This document shows, piece by piece, positions 32,438-40,854 of a DNA stretch of 64,000 nucleotides. The position numbers were made by a program, and so were the translations under genes. The first letter of the stretch is position 1; each line of letters opens with the position of its first letter. The notes under the pieces are model-generated. The model did not search any database and was not told the origin of the DNA. It saw only the letters and a program-made list of their open reading frames with translations. Source of the stretch: Candidatus Promineifilum breve (GTDB lineage: Bacteria; Chloroflexota; Anaerolineae; Promineifilales; Promineifilaceae); assembly GCF_900066015.1 (NCBI RefSeq), contig NZ_LN890656.1, positions 558,001-622,000 on the forward strand. The letters are read 5' to 3'.

Positions 32438-33340
32438 TCATCTCCCCTCATAATCCATAAAACCATCTCGCTGAAAGGCCGGGTCAGGATAATCATAAAA
32501 CCCCCCACCGCTCTTATGCCCCAGCCGACCGCGGTCGATATAGCCGCGCACCAGATCGGCGTTGGCCCGCGATTGGGGGTCACCCGTGGCCCCGGCCCAG
32601 AAGTCGGTGATCTTCCACACCGTATCCAGCCCCACGGCGTCAATGATGCCGAACGGGCCGATGGGCATTTTCATCACCCCCATCCAGGCCCGATCCACGT
32701 CGGCCACCTCGGCCACGCCGCCGGCCACCAGGCGCAGGGCGGCGTCGATGAGGGCGCTGAGCATGGCGTTGAAGACGTAGCCCGAACTCTCGCGCCCGGC
32801 GACGATGGGGATCTGGCCGATGCGCCGGGCAAAGGCGGTCACCGTCTCAACGACGTCGGCCGACGTGCCGGGGTGGGCCATCACGTCGGCCACGTTGGCA
32901 TCCCAGACCGGCAGGTGGAAATGGAGGGCCACCAGCCGCTCCGGCCGGCCGCTGGCGGCGGCAAACATCGACGGCAGCAGGGTCGAGGTGTTGGTGGTGA
33001 AGATGGTCTGGGGCGGGCAGAGAGTGTGCAGCGCGGCGAAGACCTGGCCCTTTAGCGCCGGGTCTTCGGGCACGGATTCGCTGACAAGATCGGCCGCGGC
33101 GGCGGCGGCGGCCAGGTCGGTCGTCGGCGTGAGGCGCTGCAGCACGGCGGCGTCGGCCCGGCCTTCGGCGATGAGGTGGCGGGCATAGCCGCCCACACGG
33201 GCCATACCGCTCTCCAGCGCCGCGGCCGAGACGTCATAGAGGTGCACATCCAGGCCATGGATGGCGCATTGCAGGGCGATCTGCCCGCCCATCGTGCCCG
33301 CGCCGACGACGAGGACGGTGCGAATGTCTTCAGCGTTCAT
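32438..33340 (-). CDS. 3-hydroxyacyl-CoA dehydrogenase (NAD-dependent)
   Basis: A 300-residue enzyme with the Rossmann start TVLVVGAGTMGGQIALQCA, the acidic end of strand beta2 (LYDVS), the catalytic region SVPEDPALKGQVF, TNTSTLLPSMFA and LHFHLPVWDANV (catalytic His), and the C-terminal helical domain with SSGYVFNAMLSALIDAALRLV. It matches single-domain FadB2/Hbd-type enzymes acting on short-chain 3-hydroxyacyl-CoA in beta-oxidation or butyrate-type pathways. No thiolase or crotonase lies nearby. The start is set at 33340; an earlier frame runs into repeat DNA. Confidence 0.9.
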   Translation of the reverse strand: MNAEDIRTVLVVGAGTMGGQIALQCAIHGLDVHLYDVSAAALESGMARVGGYARHLIAEGRADAAVLQRLTPTTDLAAAAAAADLVSESVPEDPALKGQVFAALHTLCPPQTIFTTNTSTLLPSMFAAASGRPERLVALHFHLPVWDANVADVMAHPGTSADVVETVTAFARRIGQIPIVAGRESSGYVFNAMLSALIDAALRLVAGGVAEVADVDRAWMGVMKMPIGPFGIIDAVGLDTVWKITDFWAGATGDPQSRANADLVRGYIDRGRLGHKSGGGFYDYPDPAFQRDGFMDYEGR

Positions 33341-33365
33341 GGTTGATCTCTCAGTGGTAAAGAAA

Positions 33366-33495
33366 ATGAATTCAACACGGATGGACACGGATGACACGGA
33401 TAAACACGGTGGCTTTCGGTTTTCATTGTGGTGAACAGGTGTTGTCTGAATTCAATCCGTGGCAGCCGTTGAATCCGAATCAATCCGTGATTAGC
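33366..33495. repeat. cacggat-type repeat (family G)
   Basis: Left part cacggatggacacggatgac, right part atccgtggcag...atccgtga in opposite sense, upstream of the dehydrogenase start. Confidence 0.7.
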
Positions 33496-33580
33496 TCATT
33501 GATGATGAAGCTCAGCCTCAATTATAAAGGAAATCGACGCCGCGCCAAATGGGAGAGTAGGTTGTTGCAGATTTACATAA

Positions 33581-33589
33581 TGATATAAT
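33581..33589 (+). promoter_or_regulatory. Extended -10 element (TGATATAAT)
   Basis: Perfect TATAAT at 33584-33589 with the TGn extension. Likely drives the acetyltransferase gene at 33719. Confidence 0.5.
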
Positions 33590-33718
33590 GTAGCAATCAA
33601 GGTCGCCGTCCACGCCGGGTTCAAACCCGCCGGGCTGACCCGCCGTGTGCCACAATCACCACCCTTGCGCTAAACTATACCCACCACACCAGTCACCAAA
33701 CCCACCAAGAGTGTCCCA

Positions 33719-34513
33719 TTGAATCTTCAAGAAGTGTTAGCCCTCTACGACCGCGAGCAGCGGCGCGAGATCGAATATCCCGGCATGAGCCGCCAGGTGT
33801 TGCCGCGCCTGGTGCGCTACGTGCGGCCCGCGCCGGGCATGAGTTTTGTGCTCCACAGCGATCTGGATGAGGGATCGGCCGACGCCGCCATCAACGAACA
33901 ACTGGCCTATTTCGCGGCCCTCCAGCAGCCGTTTGAGTGGAAGGTCTATGCCCACGACCGGCCGGCCGACCTGGCCCAGCGGCTGGCGGCGCGCGGCTTT
34001 GTGCTGGAGGAGCCGGACGCCATTATGGTGCTCGACGTAGCCGCCGCGCCGCCGGCGCTGCTGGCCGAACCGGCGGCCGACGTGCGCCGCCTGCGCGACC
34101 CGGCCCAACTGGCCGACGTTGTCGCCGTGCTGGAGCCGGTGTGGGGCGAGGATTTCAGTTGGGTCTACGAGCGCATGGGCGGCCACATGGCGCTGCCGGA
34201 TTATCTCAGCATCTTCGTGGCCTACGTGGTGGGGACGGCGGCCGGGGTGGGCTGGACGTATTACAACCCCGGTCATTTCGCCGGCTTATGGGGCGGCTCC
34301 ACGCTGGCGGCGTATCGCGGGCGCGGGTTGTATACGGCGTTGCTGGCGGCGCGGGTGCGCGAGGCGCGGGCGCGGGGTGTGCCCTATTTGACCATCGACG
34401 CCGGGGCCATGAGCCGGCCCATCGTCGCCCGCCACGGCTTCGAGGTCATCACCTATGCCACGGCCTGTGAATGGCGGCCGGTGGCTGTGGGTTTGGGCCA
34501 ATCAACGGCCTAG
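33719..34513 (+). CDS. GNAT acetyltransferase
   Basis: A 264-residue protein with a C-terminal GNAT core: VGTAAGVGWTYYN (beta4), GLWGGSTLAAYRGRGLYTALLAARVREAR (acetyl-CoA binding loop RGRGLY), and LTIDAGAMSRPIVARHGFEVI. The N-terminal ~110 residues are family-specific. This two-part form is common in Chloroflexota and Actinobacteria; the substrate is unknown. The start is a TTG without a strong ribosome site. The 3' end overlaps the small acidic protein gene on the other strand by 4 bases. Confidence 0.83.
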   Translation: MNLQEVLALYDREQRREIEYPGMSRQVLPRLVRYVRPAPGMSFVLHSDLDEGSADAAINEQLAYFAALQQPFEWKVYAHDRPADLAQRLAARGFVLEEPDAIMVLDVAAAPPALLAEPAADVRRLRDPAQLADVVAVLEPVWGEDFSWVYERMGGHMALPDYLSIFVAYVVGTAAGVGWTYYNPGHFAGLWGGSTLAAYRGRGLYTALLAARVREARARGVPYLTIDAGAMSRPIVARHGFEVITYATACEWRPVAVGLGQSTA

Positions 34514-34749
34514 TAGCTGAGCGCCGGGGCCATGAACAGGCTGAACAGGCCGGCGAAGGTGTCATCGTCAACCGCTTTTTCGTCGTCGGCCGCCTCGAGC
34601 GCGCCGGCATAGCCGAGTTCCTCGAACAGCGAGTCGGGTAGGGTGGGCATCTCGTCGCCATGCCACAGGCCGGGGGTGACGCGCGGCTGGGTCGGGCCGG
34701 CCGGTTGCCGCAAAGCGTGTTTCGATTCGTTGTGGAGCAATAAGTTCAT
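34510..34749 (-). CDS. Small acidic orphan protein
   Basis: A 79-residue protein not recognised by me. GGAGG six bases before the ATG is a strong ribosome site. The N-terminal part is basic to neutral (MNLLLHNESKHALRQPAG), the middle is LPDSLFEELGYAGALE, and the end is acidic then hydrophobic (DDEKAVDDDTFAGLFSLFMAPALSY). It has no cysteine, signal peptide or membrane segment. The helical, acidic middle followed by a short hydrophobic tail resembles the leader/core layout of some RiPP precursors, but no modifying enzyme is adjacent, so this is only a resemblance. Confidence 0.6.
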   Translation of the reverse strand: MNLLLHNESKHALRQPAGPTQPRVTPGLWHGDEMPTLPDSLFEELGYAGALEAADDEKAVDDDTFAGLFSLFMAPALSY

Positions 34750-35098
34750 TGTCAGCCTCCATGGCCTCTACCAGCCGCTGTGCATATAGGGATAACCGCC
34801 CGAATCGGTTCGATTCGAGTGGTTGAAAAGTAATGTCAGATTTTGGATAACGCTGTGCTTGGCCGGCCGGCCGAGCACAGTGGTTTAGATTGTTGTGAAC
34901 GGACTATCTATCGTGAGCAACGAACGGGGGCAGTATACCATAGATACAGGGGCTTCGTATGCCGCAAGGTATACGAGTTAAGAGGACTCTCAGTTGGGTA
35001 AATTGGTGGGGGAGTAGAACAGGGTCTGAGTCGTTATCGGGCTACGGAAGAACGATTGCGATTGCGATAGCGATAGCGATAGCGATGGCGATGGCGAC
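34750..35098. other. Intergenic region with palindrome and hexanucleotide repeat
   Basis: AT-richer than its surroundings. Contains the operator-like inverted repeat cgaatcggttcgattcg at 34801-34817 upstream of the small acidic gene, and seven cgatag/cgattg/cgatgg units abutting the chorismate synthase stop. An in-frame 145-codon frame across it encodes AIAIAIAM from the repeat and is not credible. Confidence 0.6.
35053..35094. repeat. Hexanucleotide tandem repeat cgatag/cgattg/cgatgg, 7 units
   Basis: Seven 6-base units (35053-35094), ending four bases before the aroC stop codon at 35099-35101. Confidence 0.9.
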
Positions 35099-36343
35099 TT
35101 ACTGCGCCGGAAACAAAGTGAAATCAGCGGTATCGACCCGGCGCGCGGCGTGGCTCAGCGCGGCGTTGAGCACCTCGATCGCCATGCGCGACTCCAGGGT
35201 GATGCCGGCCCGTATGCCGACGCAGGGGTCGTGGCGGCCTTTCTGTAATTCAAAGTCGATCTCGGTCAGATTTTTGCGCACCGATTGCTGGGGCGCGGTG
35301 ATGGAGCTGGTGGGTTTGAAGGCGACGCGGGCCAGCAGCGGGTTGCCGGTGGTGATGCCGCCGAGGAGGCCGCCGTGGCTGTTGGCGGCGTAGCCCGTGG
35401 CGCGGATGGGGTCGTTGTTGGCGCTGCCGACACGCCCGGCCACGGCCGCGCCGTCGCCGATCTCGCACGATTGCGCCGCGTGTAGCCCACCCAGGCTGCC
35501 CATCAGCCGCAGCTTCAGGCTGTTGTAGAGCGGGTCGCCGGCCAGCGCGGGCACGTTGAGGCCCACGACCTCGACCGCCGCGCCCAACGAATCGCCGGCC
35601 ACGCGCGTCTGCTTGATCAGATCGGCGGCGGCGGCGGCGAATTCGGCGTCGATGGTGGGGATGCCGATGGCCTGCCACGACGCCTCCAGCGCGGCGGCCA
35701 GCGGGGCGATCTGCTCCGGGCTGACGCGCGGCCCAAAGGTGCGCACGGCGTCGGCCAGCGTATGCTCGGCGCGCAGCGGCCCGACCTGCGCCACCGAGGA
35801 CAGGAAGACCGTGCCGAACGTGGCTTGCAGATAGAGGCGGGCCACACTGCCGCCGATGACGTCGCTGATGGTGGCGCGGTAGCTAGAACGGCCGCCGCCG
35901 CGAATATCGACCCGGCCGCCCGACTGGTGATACTTCACCAGATCGGTGTGGCCCGGCCGCACTTCGCCCGTCGGCCCGGCGAACTGGTCGTAATGGCCGG
36001 CCCGCCCGGCGGTGGAGAGCACCAGCGCGGCGATGGGTTCGCCGGTGGTGTAGCCCGCTTCGTAGCTGGCGGTCGTCTCATCGCCGGCGGCCAGCGGCGG
36101 CCCGGCGGTCAGGGCGGCGTGGTCGTCCTGGTAGAGGCCGGCGAGGAAGGTCAGGCGGTCGTCTTCGCGGCGGGGGGTGCCGTGCTTTGTGCCGCCGGGA
36201 CGGCGGCGATCCAGGTAGAGCTGCACGGCGGCGCGCTCCAGCCATAGGCCCGGCGGGCAGCCGAAGACGATGGTGACGATGCCGGGGCCGTGGGATTCGC
36301 CCGCGCCGGCCACGGCGAAGAGGGGGCCGCCTAGAATTTCCAT
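35099..36343 (-). CDS. aroC: Chorismate synthase
   Basis: A 414-residue enzyme of the shikimate pathway that converts EPSP to chorismate with reduced FMN. Signature stretches are AGESHGPGIVTIVFGCPPG, LDRRRPGG, RPGHTDLVKYH, RGGGRSSYRATI, SNNDPIRATGYAANSHGGLLGG-type sequence, LARVAFKPTSSI and KGRHDPCVGIRA. It is somewhat longer than the ~360-390 residues usual for AroC, the extra being spread in the middle, and the first residues differ from the common MAGNTFG start. No other aromatic-pathway gene is nearby. A divergent promoter for the HNH pair starts 14 bases upstream of its ATG. Confidence 0.93.
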   Translation of the reverse strand: MEILGGPLFAVAGAGESHGPGIVTIVFGCPPGLWLERAAVQLYLDRRRPGGTKHGTPRREDDRLTFLAGLYQDDHAALTAGPPLAAGDETTASYEAGYTTGEPIAALVLSTAGRAGHYDQFAGPTGEVRPGHTDLVKYHQSGGRVDIRGGGRSSYRATISDVIGGSVARLYLQATFGTVFLSSVAQVGPLRAEHTLADAVRTFGPRVSPEQIAPLAAALEASWQAIGIPTIDAEFAAAAADLIKQTRVAGDSLGAAVEVVGLNVPALAGDPLYNSLKLRLMGSLGGLHAAQSCEIGDGAAVAGRVGSANNDPIRATGYAANSHGGLLGGITTGNPLLARVAFKPTSSITAPQQSVRKNLTEIDFELQKGRHDPCVGIRAGITLESRMAIEVLNAALSHAARRVDTADFTLFPAQ

Positions 36344-36353
36344 GAGGGAATTA

Positions 36354-36362
36354 TGCTATAAT
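36354..36362 (+). promoter_or_regulatory. Extended -10 promoter (TGCTATAAT), apparently leaderless
   Basis: TATAAT at 36357-36362 ends six bases before the ATG at 36369, where transcription should start. The predicted mRNA would therefore begin at or next to the start codon. Confidence 0.6.
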
Positions 36363-36368
36363 GTGGGC

Positions 36369-36731
36369 ATGGCAACAATAACGCTTGAGGTCCCGGACGA
36401 GTTTGCTGATCAGCTAGACCAAATTACGGATCAGCTACCTGAAATGCTAGCGACTGCTGTTAATAGGCAACGGCTTAAAATGCCTTCCCATGCGTTCGTT
36501 ACAAACCCTGCATGGGTGGAAGTTATCAGGTTCTTGGCAAAGACCCCTGATGTTCAGAGTGTGTTGGAGTTTAAGCTGTCGGACGACTTGCAAGACCGGA
36601 TAGAGGATTTACTTTTTCTCGGCAACGAAGGGACACAAACCGCTCAAGAAAGGGCAGAATTGGATGGCTATATCCAGGTAATTCAATTCTTTGATTTATT
36701 GAAAGCCCAGTTACAAACCAATCTAGTATAA
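36369..36731 (+). CDS. Conserved-type protein of unknown function paired with an HNH nuclease
   Basis: A 120-residue protein beginning ATITLEVPDEFADQLDQITDQLPEML, a helical protein with a mid stretch VTNPAWVEVIRFLAKTPDVQSVLEFKLSDDLQDRIEDLLF. No domain is recognised. It has lower GC than its surroundings, as does the HNH gene 15 bases downstream, and the two form one unit under an extended -10 promoter. Pairs like this occur in filamentous cyanobacteria and Chloroflexota, which suggests transfer. A regulator or partner of the nuclease is possible but unproven. Confidence 0.75.
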   Translation: MATITLEVPDEFADQLDQITDQLPEMLATAVNRQRLKMPSHAFVTNPAWVEVIRFLAKTPDVQSVLEFKLSDDLQDRIEDLLFLGNEGTQTAQERAELDGYIQVIQFFDLLKAQLQTNLV

Positions 36732-36746
36732 ACAGGTCTTTCCGCC

Positions 36747-37166
36747 GTGGCTCGCATCAATATATCGGCTCAGTTGCGACAACGAGTGTCTGCTCGCGCT
36801 AATAATCAATGCGAATACTGTCTATTATCCGAGAGAGACTCAACAGTTAATCATACCATCGACCACATTCGGGCCTTGAAACATGGGGGGACTTCGGACG
36901 CCGACAATCTGGCTCTTGCCTGTGTTGTCTGTAACCGGAACAAGGGCAGCGATATTGCGACTATTGATCCGGAAAACAAAATACTCGTCCGCTTGTTTGA
37001 CCCACGGCGCGACATCTGGCAGGATCATTTCATGCTTGATGGGGCGAATATAGTGGGATTAACTCCATCAGGTCGAGGCACCGTCAGCATTTTACAGTTC
37101 AACGAACCTACGCGCGTGCAAGACAGAGCGTTTCTACAAGCTAAGGGGCACTTTCCAACCGACTAG
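36747..37166 (+). CDS. HNH endonuclease
   Basis: A 139-residue protein with a complete HNH site: CEYCLLSE (first zinc pair), TIDHIRALKHGGTSDADNLALACVVCNRNKGS (DH, N and the second CxxC). The downstream part (RRDIWQDHFMLDGANIVGLTPSGRGTV) is typical of a small stand-alone HNH group. The start is a GTG at 36747. Base composition is AT-richer than the neighbourhood. The last 4 bases overlap the end of the convergent LLM gene. It could be a homing or defence nuclease; no intein or intron is visible. Confidence 0.9.
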   Translation: MARINISAQLRQRVSARANNQCEYCLLSERDSTVNHTIDHIRALKHGGTSDADNLALACVVCNRNKGSDIATIDPENKILVRLFDPRRDIWQDHFMLDGANIVGLTPSGRGTVSILQFNEPTRVQDRAFLQAKGHFPTD

Positions 37167-38035
37167 CCATCGATCATAAATGCATTAGCAATTCGATGGA
37201 TGGCCATAAGGTGTTCGTCAGCCGTCTTGAACCCCACCCCCATCGTATTCAAACTGACATGCGTGGCCCCCGCGGCGCGCCACTCTTCCAGGGCGCGGCC
37301 GAGCGCGTCCAGATCGCCGTCGCCCCAATGTAGCCGGGCCTCGATGCCGACGTCAGCCCGCGTGCGGCCGTGCTCGGCCAGATAGCGGTCGAGCGTGTCC
37401 AGATGGCCGGCGGCGGCGGCGGGCGTGCGGAACATGGGCAGCCAGCCATCGCCCAGCCGGGCCACGCGCCGCAGCACGGCGTCGGCGTGGCCGCCCAGCC
37501 AGATGGGGATCGGCCGCTGGACGGGCAGCGGGTTCAGTCCGGCGTCGGGGATGTCGTGGAAGCGCCCTTTGAAGGTCACCAACTCCTGGGTGAAGAGCAG
37601 GCGCAGCACCTCGATCTGCTCCTCCTGCCGCCGGCCGCGCGTGTGGAAGTCGTAGCCGGCGGCGATGTACTCGACCTCGTTCCAGCCCGTGCCCACGCCC
37701 AGGCGGAAGCGCCCGCCGCACAATACGTCGAGCACGGCCGCCTGCTTGGCGACGAGGGTCGTCTCGCGCTGGGGCAGGATGATCACGCCGCTGATGAAGC
37801 CCAGCCGGTGGGCGGCGGCGGCCATGTAGCTGAACAGCAGGAACGGCTCGATGAACGGCGTTTGGTAGGTATAGGGGCCGCTCCAACCGCCGGGCCGGTC
37901 GGGGTTCGCGCCGAGGATGTGGTCGTAGGCCAGCACGTGGCTGTAGCCCAGCGATTCGGCCGCCTGGGCGTAGTCGCGGATGGCCGCCGGGTCGGCGGGG
38001 TATTCGGTTTGGGGGTAGACGAGGCCGATGTGCAT
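37163..38035 (-). CDS. LLM-class oxidoreductase, probably F420-dependent
   Basis: A 290-residue TIM-barrel protein of the luciferase-like monooxygenase superfamily: MHIGLVYPQTEY, AESLGYSHVLAYDHIL, LGFISGVIILPQRETTLVAKQAAVLDVLCGGRFRLGVGTGWNEVEY, and PIPIWLGGHADAVLRRVARLGDGWLP. The VGxGWNExE and GGRF patterns are those of coenzyme F420-using members (TIGR03619 type). The substrate is unknown. AAGGAAA seven bases before the ATG at 38035 supports the start; the longer frame to 38125 enters a tandem repeat. Confidence 0.87.
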   Translation of the reverse strand: MHIGLVYPQTEYPADPAAIRDYAQAAESLGYSHVLAYDHILGANPDRPGGWSGPYTYQTPFIEPFLLFSYMAAAAHRLGFISGVIILPQRETTLVAKQAAVLDVLCGGRFRLGVGTGWNEVEYIAAGYDFHTRGRRQEEQIEVLRLLFTQELVTFKGRFHDIPDAGLNPLPVQRPIPIWLGGHADAVLRRVARLGDGWLPMFRTPAAAAGHLDTLDRYLAEHGRTRADVGIEARLHWGDGDLDALGRALEEWRAAGATHVSLNTMGVGFKTADEHLMAIHRIANAFMIDG

Positions 38036-38070
38036 GGGGTGTTTCCTTTTTGAGGGGAGTATAGCAGATT

Positions 38071-38102
38071 TGCAGGGGAGCAGGGGGGCGGGGGAGCAGG
38101 GG
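38071..38102. repeat. aggggagc tandem repeat (family E, inverse)
   Basis: Units gcaggggagcagggggg upstream of the LLM gene start. Complement of the ctgctccc repeat. Confidence 0.75.
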
Positions 38103-38304
38103 TGAGGAAGGAACGTTGCCGGCATTCACTTTTACCCAAACCAGTGGTACAATTGTCGTAGAGTAGTAATAGTAGAAAGGTACTAAAGGGCAAGCGGCGG
38201 GCCAACGCTTAGGGTGGGTCTGTGCCTTGCCTGTCACTTGCCGGAGGGGATGCGGTGCTCAGCCGTGGATCGTATGGTGACACGCTTTCACCACTGCTAA
38301 TGCC

Positions 38305-39999
38305 ATGAATGCCGGCCCGTCCTTCACGCCACTCGTCTGGATTTGCCTCGGCGCGGTGCTGTTCTACGTCGTGATGGGCGTCGCCAGTTGGCGTCGCCGT
38401 CTCCTGCCCGGCGCGCGGCCGTTCGCTCTGCTTTGCCTCTTTTGCGCGCTATGGACGCTGGGCGAGGCGTTGGAGTTGCAGGCGACGGGTCTGCCGGCCA
38501 AATGGTTCTGGTTCCGCTTCCAGAATCTATGGCCGCTGCCGGCGCTCACGGCCGGGGTCTTTTTCATCCTGCAATACGCCGGTCTCGGCCGTTGGCTCAC
38601 GCGCCGGGTCGTCGTCCTGTTGTGTGTTCCCCCGCTGCTGGTGGCGCTGCTTCTCCTGACCAACGAAGCTCACCAACTGTTTTACCTGTCGCCGTCCTAC
38701 GTGGCCGACGGTCGGGCGGCGTTTGGCCCCGGCGCGACCATTTTTCTGGCCTACGCCTACCTGTCGGCGCTGGTCAATTTGCCGGTGTTGGCCTGGCTGG
38801 CGGCGCGTTCACCGGCCGACCGGCTGCCGGTGCTCCTGATCGTTGTCGGGCATCTCCTGGTGCGCATCGCCCTGGCCGCCGACCTGGCAGGCCGCAATCC
38901 CTTTGCCCCGCTCGACGCGGTGATTGTCAGCCTATTCCTGCTGGCCGTCACCTACGCGCTGGCCCTTTTCCGCTTCCGCATCTTCGACCCCGTGCGGCTG
39001 GCGCGCCGGCTGGCGATTGAGCAGATGGGCGAGGGCATGGTCGTCATCGACCCCAGCGGCCACGTCGCCGACGTGAACCCCATGGCGGCGGCCATCCTCG
39101 GTCTGACGGCGGCCACGGCCCGCGGCCAACCGGCGGCCGATCTGTTCCCGGCCGATTTTGTCCCCCTCGTCGCCGGCGCGAGCGATGCCACCGTGGGCGA
39201 TTTCAGCCTGGGCGACGACGCGCAACGGCGCTACTACGTTGCCCAGGCGTGGCCGTTGCGCGACCGGCATCATGGCCCGCTCGGCCGCCTGCTGTTGCTG
39301 CGCGACGTGACCGAACAGAAGCGCGCCGAGCAACGCCATCTGGCCCAACAGCGCGCCCTGGCGACGCTATTGGAGCGCGAGCGGCTGGCTAACGAACTCC
39401 ACGACGGCGTGGGGCAGACGCTGGCCTACGTCAGCCTCCAGGCCGAGACGACCCGCAAGCAGTTGAGCGATGGGCAACTGGCGACGGCCGATGCCCAACT
39501 GGCCCGGCTGGCCGAGGCCGCCCGCGATGCCCACCTCGACCTGCGCGAGTCGATCCTGAGCTTGAAGACCGGCCCCGGCGCCGAGCGCACCTTCATCGAA
39601 GCGCTGGAGTCCTATCTGGCCGGCTACGGCGAACTGTACGGCATCCGCGCCGCGTTGACCGTGGCCGGCGGGCTGGAGGGGGCCTTCGCGCCGGAGACGG
39701 GCGTCCAGTTGATGCGCGTCATCCAGGAGGCGCTGGCTAATGCCCACCGCCACGGCGGGGCGCGGGCCGTCTGCGTCGCTCTGGCGGGCCGGGACGGCCA
39801 GGCGCGCCTGACCATCAGCGACGACGGCCGCGGCTTCGACCCGGCCGCGCTGCCGGACGATGGTCATTACGGCCTGGCGATCATGCGCCAGCGCGTGGCC
39901 CAGATCGGCGGACGGCTGACGATCGACTCCCTACCAGGCGCGGGAACCCGCATCGTGGTCGACGCGCCCCTCATGCCCCAGCCGGAGGCCAAACCATGA
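38305..39999 (+). CDS. Membrane sensor histidine kinase, NarX/DesK type, with PAS
   Basis: A 564-residue kinase. Seven hydrophobic segments fill residues ~10-225 (histidine-kinase N-terminal 7TM type). A PAS domain (~235-340) starts IEQMGEGMVVIDPSGHVADVNPMAAAIL, then HisKA_3 with RERLANELHDGVGQTLAYVSLQ (phospho-His near 370) and a HATPase with NAHRHGGARAV, ISDDGRGFD and GLAIMRQRV. The ATG of the response regulator gene overlaps its stop (ATGA), so they are a coupled pair. The signal is unknown. Confidence 0.9.
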   Translation: MNAGPSFTPLVWICLGAVLFYVVMGVASWRRRLLPGARPFALLCLFCALWTLGEALELQATGLPAKWFWFRFQNLWPLPALTAGVFFILQYAGLGRWLTRRVVVLLCVPPLLVALLLLTNEAHQLFYLSPSYVADGRAAFGPGATIFLAYAYLSALVNLPVLAWLAARSPADRLPVLLIVVGHLLVRIALAADLAGRNPFAPLDAVIVSLFLLAVTYALALFRFRIFDPVRLARRLAIEQMGEGMVVIDPSGHVADVNPMAAAILGLTAATARGQPAADLFPADFVPLVAGASDATVGDFSLGDDAQRRYYVAQAWPLRDRHHGPLGRLLLLRDVTEQKRAEQRHLAQQRALATLLERERLANELHDGVGQTLAYVSLQAETTRKQLSDGQLATADAQLARLAEAARDAHLDLRESILSLKTGPGAERTFIEALESYLAGYGELYGIRAALTVAGGLEGAFAPETGVQLMRVIQEALANAHRHGGARAVCVALAGRDGQARLTISDDGRGFDPAALPDDGHYGLAIMRQRVAQIGGRLTIDSLPGAGTRIVVDAPLMPQPEAKP

Positions 40000-40688
40000 G
40001 AGTTCTGCTGGCCGACGACCACCGCCTGCTCCTGGAGGGGCTGGTCAATCTGCTCACTACCAACGGCATTGACGTCGCCGGCCAGGCGCACGATGGCCCG
40101 GAGGCCGTGGCGATGGCCCGCGCCCTGCGCCCCGACGTGATCCTGATGGACATCCGCATGCCCGGCGGCGACGGGCTGACGGCGACACGCCACATCCGCG
40201 CCGAATGGCCGGGGGCGCGCATCGTCATCCTGACCACCTCCACCGACGACGCCGACCTGTTCGAGGCGGTCAAGAGCGGCGCCTGCGGGTATCTATTGAA
40301 GAGTATGAGCGCCGACGACCTGATCGTCAGTCTGGACGGCGCGCTGACCGGCGTGCCGCCGTTCTCGCCCGGCCTGGCCGAAAAGCTGCTGGCCGAATTC
40401 GCCCGCCTGGCCGAGAGCACCGCCACGGGGATCGCCGGCGTCTCGCCGGCAGAGGCCACCGAGACGGTGGCGATCCAGACGATGCCGCCGGTATTGACCG
40501 AGCGCCAACGGGAAGTGCTGCAACTCGTCGCGTCCGGGCTGACCTACAAGGAAGTCGGCGCCCGCCTGCACCTCAGCCCGCGCACGGTGAAATACCACAT
40601 GGGCGAGATCATGGCCGCCCTCCACCTGGAACACCGCGCCCAGGTGCTGGCCTATGCGGGAAGAGAGGGGCTAGGTGCTAGGTTCTAG
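39996..40688 (+). CDS. NarL/FixJ-type response regulator
   Basis: A 230-residue regulator. The receiver has VLLADDHRLLLEG, phosphoacceptor Asp in PDVILMDIRMPGGDG, and Lys in CGYLLKSM. The LuxR-type helix-turn-helix is LTERQREVLQLVASGLTYKEVGARLHLSPRTVKYHMGEIMAALHL. Full-length and coupled to the kinase upstream. The last residues (EGLGARF) and the TAG stop come from the family D 7-base repeat. It may control the exoprotein genes that follow on the same strand; this is inferred only from position. Confidence 0.92.
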   Translation: MRVLLADDHRLLLEGLVNLLTTNGIDVAGQAHDGPEAVAMARALRPDVILMDIRMPGGDGLTATRHIRAEWPGARIVILTTSTDDADLFEAVKSGACGYLLKSMSADDLIVSLDGALTGVPPFSPGLAEKLLAEFARLAESTATGIAGVSPAEATETVAIQTMPPVLTERQREVLQLVASGLTYKEVGARLHLSPRTVKYHMGEIMAALHLEHRAQVLAYAGREGLGARF

Positions 40689-40767
40689 GTTCTAGGGGCT
40701 AGGTGCTAGGTGCTAGGTGCTAGGGAAGAGCGCTCTTCCCCTAGAACCTAGCACCTAGCACCTAAAA
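40671..40767. repeat. Inverted 7-base-period repeat with GGGAAGAGCGCTCTTCCC core (family D)
   Basis: taggtgc/taggttc units lead to the perfect 18-base palindrome at 40723-40740, then tagaacc/tagcacc units. Carries the stop codon of the response regulator gene at 40686-40688. Second copy of the element at 20909-21000. Confidence 0.9.
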
Positions 40768-40854
40768 CCTCTCTTCGCGGACTGTCCTTTTGCTGTCCCC
40801 GGGGCCAGTGTGGCCGCCCGCGCTTCGTGCTATGGTAAGCATGAGGCGAATGGG

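Larger units (their letters stand above)
33341..33718. other. Gene-free stretch with repeats and an extended -10 promoter
   Basis: Family G copies at 33366-33400 and 33452-33495, the family K palindrome cgggttcaaacccg at 33616-33629, and TGATATAAT at 33581-33589, a likely promoter for the GNAT gene with an untranslated leader of ~125 bases. No gene seen. Confidence 0.6.

Noticed and set aside
34959-35393. Plus-strand frame encoding AIAIAIAIAM
   Set aside because: Product of the hexanucleotide repeat and of the antisense strand of aroC.
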